DNA of 63,708 nucleotides from Peptococcaceae bacterium (GTDB taxonomy: Bacteria; Bacillota; DSM-12270; Thermacetogeniales; Thermacetogeniaceae). Each line of letters starts with the position of its first letter. Position 1 is the stretch's first letter. Positions 41,878 to 49,298 of this stretch are shown piece by piece. The DNA is taken from the NCBI GenBank assembly GCA_023249405.1, contig JAHFCR010000008.1, positions 13,295-77,002 of the forward strand. Reading direction: 5' to 3'. Position numbers and translations under genes: made by a program. The notes below the pieces were generated by a model. That model saw nothing but the letters and a program-made list of their open reading frames with translations, did not search any database and was not told the DNA's origin.

Positions 41878-43202
41878 GACCTGCCGCCACCCTTTCTCAC
41901 TGTAATTGCCTCCGGGGTCACCCCGGACACCACGCCGTCGATGCTGGCGTGCACCCTGGCTCCCAGCGCCCCCTCGGGGATCTCGCCGACCAGCATGCCC
42001 CTGGTCACCAGGTCCCCTTGCTTGACCACCGGCACTGCAGGCGCTCCCACATGCTGTTTCAGGCTGAGCGCCACCGTATCCGGTTCAAAATCATCCAAGG
42101 AAAGGGAGGCCTCCTGATGGTACCAGGCGGCCAGACCCATCCGCTGCGCCACCCGTAACGACGGGATCAGGCGGTACTCGGCCATCGGGTCCTCTTTGCC
42201 CAGCGTGCCCTGGTACTTGACCCCCCTGGCACGCAGCTCGCCTTTCAGGGCGGCGTTGATCCGCCGCGGGGAGATGCCGACCGGGCAGGCATAGATCTCG
42301 CAGAGACCGCACTCCGAACAGATCAGGGCAGCGGTCAGCAGTTCCGGGTCGCCGATATTGTTGTAGTTGGCGGCCCGCACGATCAGGTGCGGCGACAGGC
42401 GGTGGCCGATGATGTGCCGCGGACAGAGTTCGGTGCAATAACAGCACTGCTCGCAGACTGTCTTGGCCGTCTGCACCACGGATCGGATTCCCGACAGTTT
42501 CTGCCGGATCAGTGGATGATCCGCCGGCAGGGCGATCAACCCGCCGGTGGTCTTGGTCACCGGGCGTGACAGATCGGTGACCAGACTCCCCATCACCGGC
42601 CCGCCGTCGATGAAGGCCACATCGGGAGATGGACCCCCGCCGGCCAGGAGCAGCACCGCTGTCAGGGGTGTGCCGATCGGCACAGTCACCGTGATCGGCG
42701 CCGGTACGATGCCGGTCACGGTCAGGGTGCGCCTGGTTACCGGCTCACCCTGCATCGCCCTGGCCACGTTGATCAGAGTCTGGACATTGTTCACCACGAC
42801 CCCGATGTTCAGGGGGATGCCTCCCGGAGGCACCCTGCGTCCGGTGGTCAGCCAGATGGTGATCGCCTCGTCGCCGGCCGGGTAGATGTCCCGCAGGATC
42901 TCGATGCGCATCCCGGGCCTCAGATGCGGCTTGAGGGCACTGATGGCGGCCTGGTACTTGGCCTTGAGGGCGATGATCCCCTCGCCCGCCCCCGTGGATT
43001 CCATGGCGCGGGCCAGCCCTTCGACCAGCAGCGACGGGTAAACGGCAGCCAGTTGCTGGTCCGTCCGCAGCAGCGGTTCGCACTCCGCCCCGTTGACGAT
43101 CACGATCTCCGCCCGGGCGTCAAATTTGACATGAGTGGGAAAACCTGCGCCCCCGGCCCCGACGACTCCCGCCTCGCAGACCCTGGCGCTGATCTCGTTC
43201 AT
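41874..43202 (-). CDS. pduS: cobalamin reductase PduS (RnfC-like flavo-iron-sulfur protein)
   Basis: A 442-residue flavoprotein with two 4Fe-4S motifs that reduces Co(III) cobalamin and links cytosolic electrons to the compartment. Seen: the flavin and nucleotide region GVVGAGGAGFPTHVKF, cluster motifs CEQCCYCTELCPRHIIG and CSECGLCEIYACPVGIS, and a C-terminal lipoyl-like fold with VHASIDGVVSGVTPE. It is encoded between eutN and pduT, with overlaps or short gaps, and works with the EutT adenosyltransferase two genes upstream. Confidence 0.92.
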   Translation of the reverse strand: MNEISARVCEAGVVGAGGAGFPTHVKFDARAEIVIVNGAECEPLLRTDQQLAAVYPSLLVEGLARAMESTGAGEGIIALKAKYQAAISALKPHLRPGMRIEILRDIYPAGDEAITIWLTTGRRVPPGGIPLNIGVVVNNVQTLINVARAMQGEPVTRRTLTVTGIVPAPITVTVPIGTPLTAVLLLAGGGPSPDVAFIDGGPVMGSLVTDLSRPVTKTTGGLIALPADHPLIRQKLSGIRSVVQTAKTVCEQCCYCTELCPRHIIGHRLSPHLIVRAANYNNIGDPELLTAALICSECGLCEIYACPVGISPRRINAALKGELRARGVKYQGTLGKEDPMAEYRLIPSLRVAQRMGLAAWYHQEASLSLDDFEPDTVALSLKQHVGAPAVPVVKQGDLVTRGMLVGEIPEGALGARVHASIDGVVSGVTPEAITVRKGGGRS

Positions 43203-43217
43203 CTATGTCACCTGTCT

Positions 43218-43514
43218 TTAATGTTGTTCAAATGTTTCTTTGTCAATGATGCCGACTACCATGGCGTCGACGGGAATGCTCTTGTCCGGCATGGTCTGCC
43301 GGGCCGAGGAGCCTCCGACCACCATGACGATCTCCGTCTCGCCGGCGCCGATCTTGTCAGCGGCGATCATGGTCTGCCCGTACTCGGCCAACTTGACCTC
43401 GCCGTCTTTGTCGTATTCCAGGGTCACTGGCTGCACTACCAGAAACTTGAGGCCGCGCAGCGACTCTTCCTTGCGGGTCGACCAGACGTTGCCGATCACG
43501 CGCGCCAGGATCAT
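43218..43514 (-). CDS. eutN: pentameric shell vertex protein EutN/CcmL
   Basis: A 98-residue BMC-P protein capping the vertices of the shell. Seen: MILARVIGNVWSTRKEESLRGLKFLVVQPV and GETEIVMVVGGSSARQT, then MVVGIIDKE. ATG 43514 overlaps the stop of the preceding gene, with GGGAAGGGG upstream. The longer frame to 43616 only runs into that gene. Confidence 0.94.
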   Translation of the reverse strand: MILARVIGNVWSTRKEESLRGLKFLVVQPVTLEYDKDGEVKLAEYGQTMIAADKIGAGETEIVMVVGGSSARQTMPDKSIPVDAMVVGIIDKETFEQH

Positions 43515-44275
43515 CGGCGAACATCCCCTTCCCGGCGAATCTCTATCCGCCGCCGCCTGATCATGTCTTTGGCCAACGGTGAGATGATGGCGGCCGGGTT
43601 GAGCCTGACGGTGCAATCGGCCGGCCAGGCCAAGACGTCCTTTTCGGTCAGCAGCTTGCTGCCCCAGTTGATCACCGGTCCGCCGGGGGCGGCGATTGCC
43701 TGACCACTGCCGGACGCCGGTTGAAAAACGGCGGCGGCGGCGGTCTGCTCACCGCTCAGATTGTTTCCGACGATCACGCCGTAACTTTGCACCTGCTTGA
43801 GATAGCCCTCGTAGAGCTGCCGGTAGGCAGCCGGTGCCTGTGGCGTGAAGCCTGGATGCGCCGCCTCCAGTTCCACCGGTATCCCCTTGGAGATCCCCTC
43901 CGCCGCCATGATGCAGACCGGCGTGTCCCGCAGCCCCAGGGCGATCTTGGCCAGAGTGTTGGCGGAACAGTTGGGCAGCACCATTCTCTGCCATGCTCCG
44001 GCCAGCGCCTCCTGGCAGGTTACCCAGGACATTCCTGCAGGGAGCGCCGGTTTGGAGCGCTCCACCGCTGCTGTCGGCAGCACCTTCAGGGCATAGGAGG
44101 CGCCCCACTGATTGCAGAGCCGCACCAGCAGCTGCGGCAGATCCGGACTGTAATTAAGCAGCACCAGCAGCTCCGGCTGCCCGGAGGCCGGCGCCAATTG
44201 CGCCCCGAGCAGCGCCTGGATGCGGGGGTCTGCCAATACCTGGCGGATGGCCTGGACGATCAGATCCTCATTCAC
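43511..44275 (-). CDS. flavoprotein-like microcompartment cargo protein, unknown function
   Basis: A 254-residue protein I cannot name. Seen: an N-terminal amphipathic helix EDLIVQAIRQVLAD of the encapsulation type, and a flavoprotein-like core with LVLLNYSP, LPNCSANTLAKIALGL and DTPVCIMAAEGISKG. The C-terminal segment AAIISPLAKDMIRRRRIEI matches the short motif also found in EutT and EutQ. It overlaps eutT upstream and eutN downstream by four bases, so it is an integral part of the operon. It could be a flavin enzyme for cobalamin reduction inside the shell. Confidence 0.65.
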   Translation of the reverse strand: MNEDLIVQAIRQVLADPRIQALLGAQLAPASGQPELLVLLNYSPDLPQLLVRLCNQWGASYALKVLPTAAVERSKPALPAGMSWVTCQEALAGAWQRMVLPNCSANTLAKIALGLRDTPVCIMAAEGISKGIPVELEAAHPGFTPQAPAAYRQLYEGYLKQVQSYGVIVGNNLSGEQTAAAAVFQPASGSGQAIAAPGGPVINWGSKLLTEKDVLAWPADCTVRLNPAAIISPLAKDMIRRRRIEIRREGDVRR

Positions 44276-45117
44276 GTTCGCACCCCCAATGTGCTCGCGC
44301 CCGGCTGGTTTTCATACCGGGCCCTGGCCTTGCAGGCCAGGATATAAAAGGCGCTGGAGAGCCGGTTCAGTGCCGTGACAATGTCGGTCCGGGTGCAGTT
44401 TTCCTGCTCATCTATGAACGCCTCATTGGCATACAATTCCACTTCCCGGACCTTGGCCCGGAGATAGTGCAGCCTGATGGCGACCGGCCCCTGGGAGACG
44501 CTCAGGTGGGTATGTTTGACCCCGATATACTGGTGGGGATGGTGGGATACCTGCCGCAGCTCGTCCGCCGTGTAGCCGATCAGGGTATCCAGCCGGAACG
44601 GTTCCTGGCGCACCTCCGCCACCATCAGTTGACGGGCGAAGGCAGCGATCTCCTCCAGTTGGCCGACCAGCTCCTGCTCGCCCTGCTCTTGAAACCACAG
44701 CTGTGCGGCCATCAACTCGCACTGGAGCAGGTCCAGCTGCCCCCGCAGGGCGATGACCGGGTGGTTCTTGCAGACCAGGGTATTGCCATAGAGATGCGTC
44801 ATATGCTCGGGCTTGGCCTGGGCTGACGGAGCTGGCTTGCAAGCGTCATCCCGGGCGTAATTCAGCCCGGCTGCAGCCGGACGCATGTGATTCTGCCAGG
44901 CCGGCGAACTCTGGCTGGCGATCAGGCTGTGCAGGGTGGTGGAATAGTTGGATCTGTTCAGGTCCATCATCCCGTCCCCCTCGATCTGCACCTGGATCCC
45001 CTTGTTGCGCAGAAAATCCCTGGCCGCCGGCGTGATCACGCTGCCCTGCGGCACGGTGATCACCTGGGCCTTGTTCTTGTGCCAGTTGGCCCGCAATTCG
45101 TATTCCGTGATGATCAT
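44272..45117 (-). CDS. eutT: corrinoid adenosyltransferase EutT
   Basis: A 281-residue ATP:cobalamin adenosyltransferase that makes coenzyme B12 for the lyases. Seen: N-terminal GSVITPAARDFLRNKGIQV, as in EutT; the central LYGNTLVCKNHPVIALRGQLDLL; and a helical bundle ending LRAKVREVELYANEAF and ALNRLSSAFYILAC, typical of the family. The enteric metal motif H-x11-CC-x2-C is reduced to a single Cys. It therefore may not need the ferrous ion used by Salmonella EutT. It lies between the second eutM and the flavoprotein-like gene. Confidence 0.9.
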   Translation of the reverse strand: MIITEYELRANWHKNKAQVITVPQGSVITPAARDFLRNKGIQVQIEGDGMMDLNRSNYSTTLHSLIASQSSPAWQNHMRPAAAGLNYARDDACKPAPSAQAKPEHMTHLYGNTLVCKNHPVIALRGQLDLLQCELMAAQLWFQEQGEQELVGQLEEIAAFARQLMVAEVRQEPFRLDTLIGYTADELRQVSHHPHQYIGVKHTHLSVSQGPVAIRLHYLRAKVREVELYANEAFIDEQENCTRTDIVTALNRLSSAFYILACKARARYENQPGASTLGVRT

Positions 45118-45138
45118 GTCCTCACCCCGAAATTATCC

Positions 45139-45453
45139 TTATTTGTCCCCGTAGGACTTGTTGTCGCCCACAGGCAGGATGTACTCCACTTCATGATGGG
45201 GACGGGGGATGACATGCACGCTGATCAGTTCCCCGATCCGCTGAGCAGCTGCAGCCCCGGCGTCCACCGCGGCCTTCACGGCGCCGACGTCTCCGCGCAC
45301 CATGACCGATACATAACCGCCGGTGACATGCTCCTTGCCCGCCAGTTCAACATTGGCTGCCTTGAGCATCTGGTCGGCCGCCTCGATGGAGGCGATCAGA
45401 CCCTTTGTTTCAATCATGCCAAGAGCGATGACGCTGCGTTCTGGTTGAGGCAT
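45139..45453 (-). CDS. eutM: BMC hexamer shell protein EutM, copy 2
   Basis: A 104-residue hexameric shell protein with one BMC domain: [51 protein letters not shown] and [12 protein letters not shown]. It is slightly shorter at the C-terminus than the copy at 47777-48124. Two EutM paralogues probably mix in the facets. It precedes eutT by 21 bases. Confidence 0.94.
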   Translation of the reverse strand: MPQPERSVIALGMIETKGLIASIEAADQMLKAANVELAGKEHVTGGYVSVMVRGDVGAVKAAVDAGAAAAQRIGELISVHVIPRPHHEVEYILPVGDNKSYGDK

Positions 45454-45509
45454 TTCAGAAACCTCCTTAGATCTGGTCTGTTAATATTGTTCACATTCCA
45501 AATCCGGGC

Positions 45510-46997
45510 CTAGCTGCGGCCACCTTGCACGGTCTTCAGCACCCGGTTCACAATCTCCTGAACTAACTGGGAATCAATCTGAGCATCGCCCGCGGACGCC
45601 GGTTGGCTCTCACAGGGTTGCAGCGGGGCCACCGGAGGGCGCTCGACGCTGCGAATCGGCCAGGCCACCCGTTTGATGTTGATCAGGTGCAGCGGGCTGA
45701 CATTCTCTGAAACGCTGGAGCCGCCCCAGGTGCCGCAGCCCAGGGTGAACGCCGGGGCAAGACCGGTGGTGGCCCCGATGCCTCCGAAGGTGGACGGCGT
45801 GTTGACCAGGATCCGAAAGATCGGCTTTTTCAGGGCGAACTCCCGGATCACCGCTTCGTTGTTGCTGTGGATGGCCAGGCTGTGCCCGATGCCTCCGGCT
45901 TTTAACAGCTCGAAGCAGCGCTCGCAGCCCTCGTGCCAATCAGCCACCCGGTAGAAGGCCAGCACCGTAGTCAGCTTCTCGTGGGAGAGCGGCCACTGCG
46001 GCCCGACTCCGCCCAGCGGCGCCACCAGGCACCTGGTGCCGTCAGGAATGCTGATCCCGGCCAGTTGGGCGATCACCTTCGGGTCCCTGCCCACCACCTT
46101 GGGGTTCATGCTGCATCCCGGAAGCATCACCACCGCCGACACCTTGGCAGTCTCCTCGGCGCTCAGAAAATGCGCCCCGTTCTCCCGGAGATAGCCGATC
46201 AGCTCCTCGGCGATGCAATCCTCGGCGACGATCGACTGCTCGGAGGCGCAGATCGTCCCGTTGTCGAAAGTCTTGCCGGTGACGATATCCCTGGCAGCCT
46301 GACGCAGGTCGGCCGAGCGCTCCACGAAGGCGGGAACATTGCCCGGACCAACCCCCAGCGCCGGTTTGCCGCTGCTGTAAGCCGCCTTGACCAGGGCGCT
46401 GCCGCCGGTGGCCAGGATCATCGCAGTATCCGGATGCTTCATCAGTTCCTGGGTGGCCCCCATGCTGACCGTGCTGATGCAGCCGATCACCCCATCGGGG
46501 GCGCCCGCGGCCACCGCCGCCCCGTTCATCAGCCGGGCCGCCTCGTTGGTGCAGCGCACCGCCGAGGGATGCGGAGAAAAGACGATGGCGTTGCGGGACT
46601 TGAGGGCGATCATCGATTTGTAGATCACTGTAGCCGTGGGATTGGTGGTCGGCACGATACCGGCGATGACACCCACCGGCTCGGCGATCTCCCAGATCTT
46701 GTTGGCCTTGTCTTCCCGGACGATCCCCACCGTCTTCATCTCTTGGATGTATTCGAAGACGTACCTGGAAGCAAAGAAGTTTTTAAAGCATTTATCCTCG
46801 TATTTACCCATGCCGGTTTCGGAAACAGCCATCTGGGCCAGGCGGCAGGCATTGGCCTCACCGGCCTGGCGCATAGCGTTGATAATGGTATCGACCTGGG
46901 CCTGGGTAAATTCCTGAAGACAGTCCTGTGCCCTGCGTGCCGCCTTGACCAGGTTTCTCGTCTCCTGAATTGATGAAAGGTCTCGGTCTAGTTCCAT
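45510..46997 (-). CDS. eutE: CoA-acylating acetaldehyde dehydrogenase EutE
   Basis: A 495-residue NAD-dependent enzyme converting acetaldehyde to acetyl-CoA inside the compartment. Seen: the catalytic cysteine in TFDNGTICASEQS, GIVPTTNPTATVIYKS and KPALGVGPGNVPAF. The N-terminus begins directly with the enzyme domain. A Gln/Pro/Ala-rich linker and an amphipathic helix DSQLVQEIVNRVLKTV stand at the C-terminus, so the encapsulation helix is at the opposite end from enteric EutE. It ends in TAG (45512-45510). Confidence 0.94.
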   Translation of the reverse strand: MELDRDLSSIQETRNLVKAARRAQDCLQEFTQAQVDTIINAMRQAGEANACRLAQMAVSETGMGKYEDKCFKNFFASRYVFEYIQEMKTVGIVREDKANKIWEIAEPVGVIAGIVPTTNPTATVIYKSMIALKSRNAIVFSPHPSAVRCTNEAARLMNGAAVAAGAPDGVIGCISTVSMGATQELMKHPDTAMILATGGSALVKAAYSSGKPALGVGPGNVPAFVERSADLRQAARDIVTGKTFDNGTICASEQSIVAEDCIAEELIGYLRENGAHFLSAEETAKVSAVVMLPGCSMNPKVVGRDPKVIAQLAGISIPDGTRCLVAPLGGVGPQWPLSHEKLTTVLAFYRVADWHEGCERCFELLKAGGIGHSLAIHSNNEAVIREFALKKPIFRILVNTPSTFGGIGATTGLAPAFTLGCGTWGGSSVSENVSPLHLINIKRVAWPIRSVERPPVAPLQPCESQPASAGDAQIDSQLVQEIVNRVLKTVQGGRS

Positions 46998-47016
46998 GAA
47001 CTCCCTCTCCTCTTAT

Positions 47017-47673
47017 TTAACTGGCATACTTGAGGGGATTGGTGGCAACGTCGATAACGGCGCGCTGGAAAGCCTCACAGGCTGCCTTGCAAGCGCTCTG
47101 GGTACCCGTCAACAAGCCGCCGGCAAAGTTGGTCTCGGTCGGCGGTCCGTACCATACCTGCATGGTCACTTCGGCCGCCTTGAGGGCAGCATCAGTGCCA
47201 TACACGGCTTCGAGCGGCGGGGCGATCAGATAGGCGAGTGGCTGGCCCTCCGGAATGCCCGCCTGCTTGGACAGGTAACTCCCGGTGCGGGAGATGGTGT
47301 GCGGAAACCACACTGTTTTCCCGCCGTCACAGGAATAGAACCAGGCCTCGTTCTCCAGGTAATCGGTGCAGGCGTCCAGCCCGGCGCGCACCTCGGCCGG
47401 GTTTGGACCAGCCATGATGCCGATGATCTCTCCGGAGATCGGCCCTGAGGCATGGTTGGCGCCCGCATAGAAGCTCTTGGCGTAGACGATCTCCACCTCT
47501 GCCTTTTTAGTCGCCTCATCGAGGGCGGTGTAGGTGGAATCATCGATATTGGCCGTGACCAGGCCAATGGAGCGCTGATATGGTTTCAGTTTCAGATCTC
47601 TGGCCAGGTCCGGGGCAACGTTGGGGATGATCCTGACCGCCAGGGTCTTTGGTTTGACCGGTTCAATGACCAT
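47017..47673 (-). CDS. eutL: trimeric shell protein EutL
   Basis: A 218-residue tandem-BMC trimer with a gated central pore. Seen: LAVRIIPNVAPDLARDLKL, RSIGLVTANIDDSTYTALDEATK, and the conserved ending FAGGLLTGTQSACKAACEAF, all diagnostic of EutL. ATG 47673 follows GAGGATATTC. It stands between eutM copy 1 and eutE. Confidence 0.95.
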   Translation of the reverse strand: MVIEPVKPKTLAVRIIPNVAPDLARDLKLKPYQRSIGLVTANIDDSTYTALDEATKKAEVEIVYAKSFYAGANHASGPISGEIIGIMAGPNPAEVRAGLDACTDYLENEAWFYSCDGGKTVWFPHTISRTGSYLSKQAGIPEGQPLAYLIAPPLEAVYGTDAALKAAEVTMQVWYGPPTETNFAGGLLTGTQSACKAACEAFQRAVIDVATNPLKYAS

Positions 47674-47776
47674 GAATATCCTCCTCGTAATACAGGCGTG
47701 TTTTGAGACTGAAGCGCTCGCGTCCGAGCCCGCAGTGGGAGCATCGGTCTTTAATCAGCGCCGGATTGCAGTGCCC

Positions 47777-48124
47777 TTATTTTTGAGCCTCATCCTTCTT
47801 GGGCGGCTTGTCTGACCTGTTGCCATTGGGTATCAGTTTGGGGAGAATCTCTTCCAGTTCCGGGTGCGGACGGGGGATGACATGGCAGCTGATCAGTTCG
47901 CCTACCCGCTCGGCAGCGGCAGCACCGGCGTCAACTGCGGCCTTCACGGCGCCGACGTCCCCACGGACCATTACTGTTACCAGCGCCCCTCCTACCTTTA
48001 CCTTACCGATCAGAGTGACGTTGGCGGCTTTGACCATGGCATCGGCGGCCTCGATCGACCCCACAACACCCCTGGTCTCCACCATTCCGAGAGCGATAAA
48101 CTCGTTGTTCTCCTTAATGCCCAT
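47777..48124 (-). CDS. eutM: BMC hexamer shell protein EutM, copy 1 (first gene of operon)
   Basis: A 115-residue hexameric shell protein: [52 protein letters not shown] and [15 protein letters not shown], followed by a Lys-rich tail that copy 2 lacks. It is the first gene of the roughly 17 kb minus-strand BMC operon, with AAGGAGAGATT before ATG 48124. The 790-base region upstream should hold its promoter. Confidence 0.94.
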   Translation of the reverse strand: MGIKENNEFIALGMVETRGVVGSIEAADAMVKAANVTLIGKVKVGGALVTVMVRGDVGAVKAAVDAGAAAAERVGELISCHVIPRPHPELEEILPKLIPNGNRSDKPPKKDEAQK

Positions 48125-48916
48125 AATCTCTCCTTCTCCTTTCTGGAGCTTAGGTTTAAGACGCTAATGATACAATGCTTGCTCTCCCAATTCCCCGGTT
48201 CATTAAACAGACGGAGCCTACTGGACATAAAAATGCTGTTGAAGCTCTTGTTCACCTGCGTTCTGTCATGAATACGATCAATTACCAGTTCGGATCTACG
48301 CAGGCATGTCGTTGGCTGCGGCAGCTGCTACGGTTAGTGTGGTAAAGAGAGAATACAGTGTCTGCCCCAAAAAAAACGCGCGAAACATCAGGAACGCTTG
48401 AGATTCTTAGGCACCCTGATTTTTTCTGCTCCAGCCATCACCCACTTTCAAGCCATGAAAGTATTTAGTGCCGGAAACAAGTAATGTAACTGATTTTCCC
48501 ATGCAGGAATCTAAGACGGAGGGCCTAGCCTGTTTCCGCTCTGACTCAATAAAAACAGGCGCCAAACTGGCCAGCATCTACTTACAGTATTACTAAAAGA
48601 GTTATAATCAAACCTATGGTTTCTATGGGTAACCTTTTTGGAGAAAAAAATTAGCCGATATAATTTTTCCCCGATTAACAAACCGCAGGCTGACTATACT
48701 AGTTATTATAAAGTTGCTGATAGTGATATAGCAATAGTATTATCTAAATTATTATTTCCCTATGTAGACTTTGTTTTAATGCGCTGCCTTAAATAGGAAA
48801 TTAAAATAACCTGGCTAAATCGGGAAAATACCATTTAAAATATATTATTTATTTGAACACTCTTTCCTGAGCCGGTATACTATATGTTTAAGGAGTAGCC
48901 GGAGGGAGAACAGGTC
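48125..48916. promoter_or_regulatory. control region of the BMC operon and the XRE gene
   Basis: About 790 bases without a gene. Seen: CTGATAGTGATATAGC at 48717-48732, matching the motif upstream of mttB. At about 48388-48426 ATCAGG and CCTGAT close a 28-base loop followed by six T, a plus-strand terminator with no gene before it. Around 48509-48555 GCCTGTTT and AAACAGGC form another hairpin. I found no cobalamin riboswitch (no GCCACTG-type B12 box) and no clear EutV dual-hairpin site. Confidence 0.5.
48853..48881 (+). promoter_or_regulatory. sigma-A promoter of the XRE regulator gene
   Basis: TTGAAC (48853-48858) and TATACT (48876-48881) have a 17-base spacer. They lie about 35 bases before the ATG, with GGAGGGAG as ribosome site. 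Confidence 0.75.
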
Positions 48917-49294
48917 ATGCCAAACAGTTTTGGGAGCAAACTGCATAACCTTCGCAAGCTCAGGGAACTGACAGCAGATGAGTTGGCCAAACTGTCGGGG
49001 GTATCCCGTTCGTATATTCTGCTGATCGAATCAGGCAAACGCAGTGAAGTTTCCAGCAAAATAACCGACAAACTGGCCACCTCTTTGCGAGTCAATCCGG
49101 ATTACTTCAAGATCGAGAACGCCTCTCTGCCGACGGAGATCCTGCCGGACCTGCCGCAGGAGATCATCGAACTGATCCTGTCGGCGGATAGCATGCCTTA
49201 CCTGAAGCTCACGGAAAAGGCCAAGAAGAGCGGGCTCTCGCCTGTGGCCCTGGAGAAAATTATCGACATCCTGATCGAGGGGGCGGAGAAATAA
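48917..49294 (+). CDS. XRE-family helix-turn-helix regulator
   Basis: A 125-residue DNA-binding protein. Residues 5-60 form a lambda-repressor-type HTH (LHNLRKLRELTADELAKLSGVSRSYILLIESGKR). The C-terminal half is a short helical region without a recognised ligand domain (LPQEIIELILSADSMPYLKLTEKAKKSGLSP). It is divergent from the BMC operon and so a good candidate for its regulator and for the CTGATAGT motif. That link is positional only. Confidence 0.85.
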   Translation: MPNSFGSKLHNLRKLRELTADELAKLSGVSRSYILLIESGKRSEVSSKITDKLATSLRVNPDYFKIENASLPTEILPDLPQEIIELILSADSMPYLKLTEKAKKSGLSPVALEKIIDILIEGAEK

Positions 49295-49298
49295 CCGG

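Noticed and set aside
48125-48916. Cobalamin riboswitch before the BMC operon
   Set aside because: No B12 box (GCCACTG-like) or matching core could be found on the minus strand.
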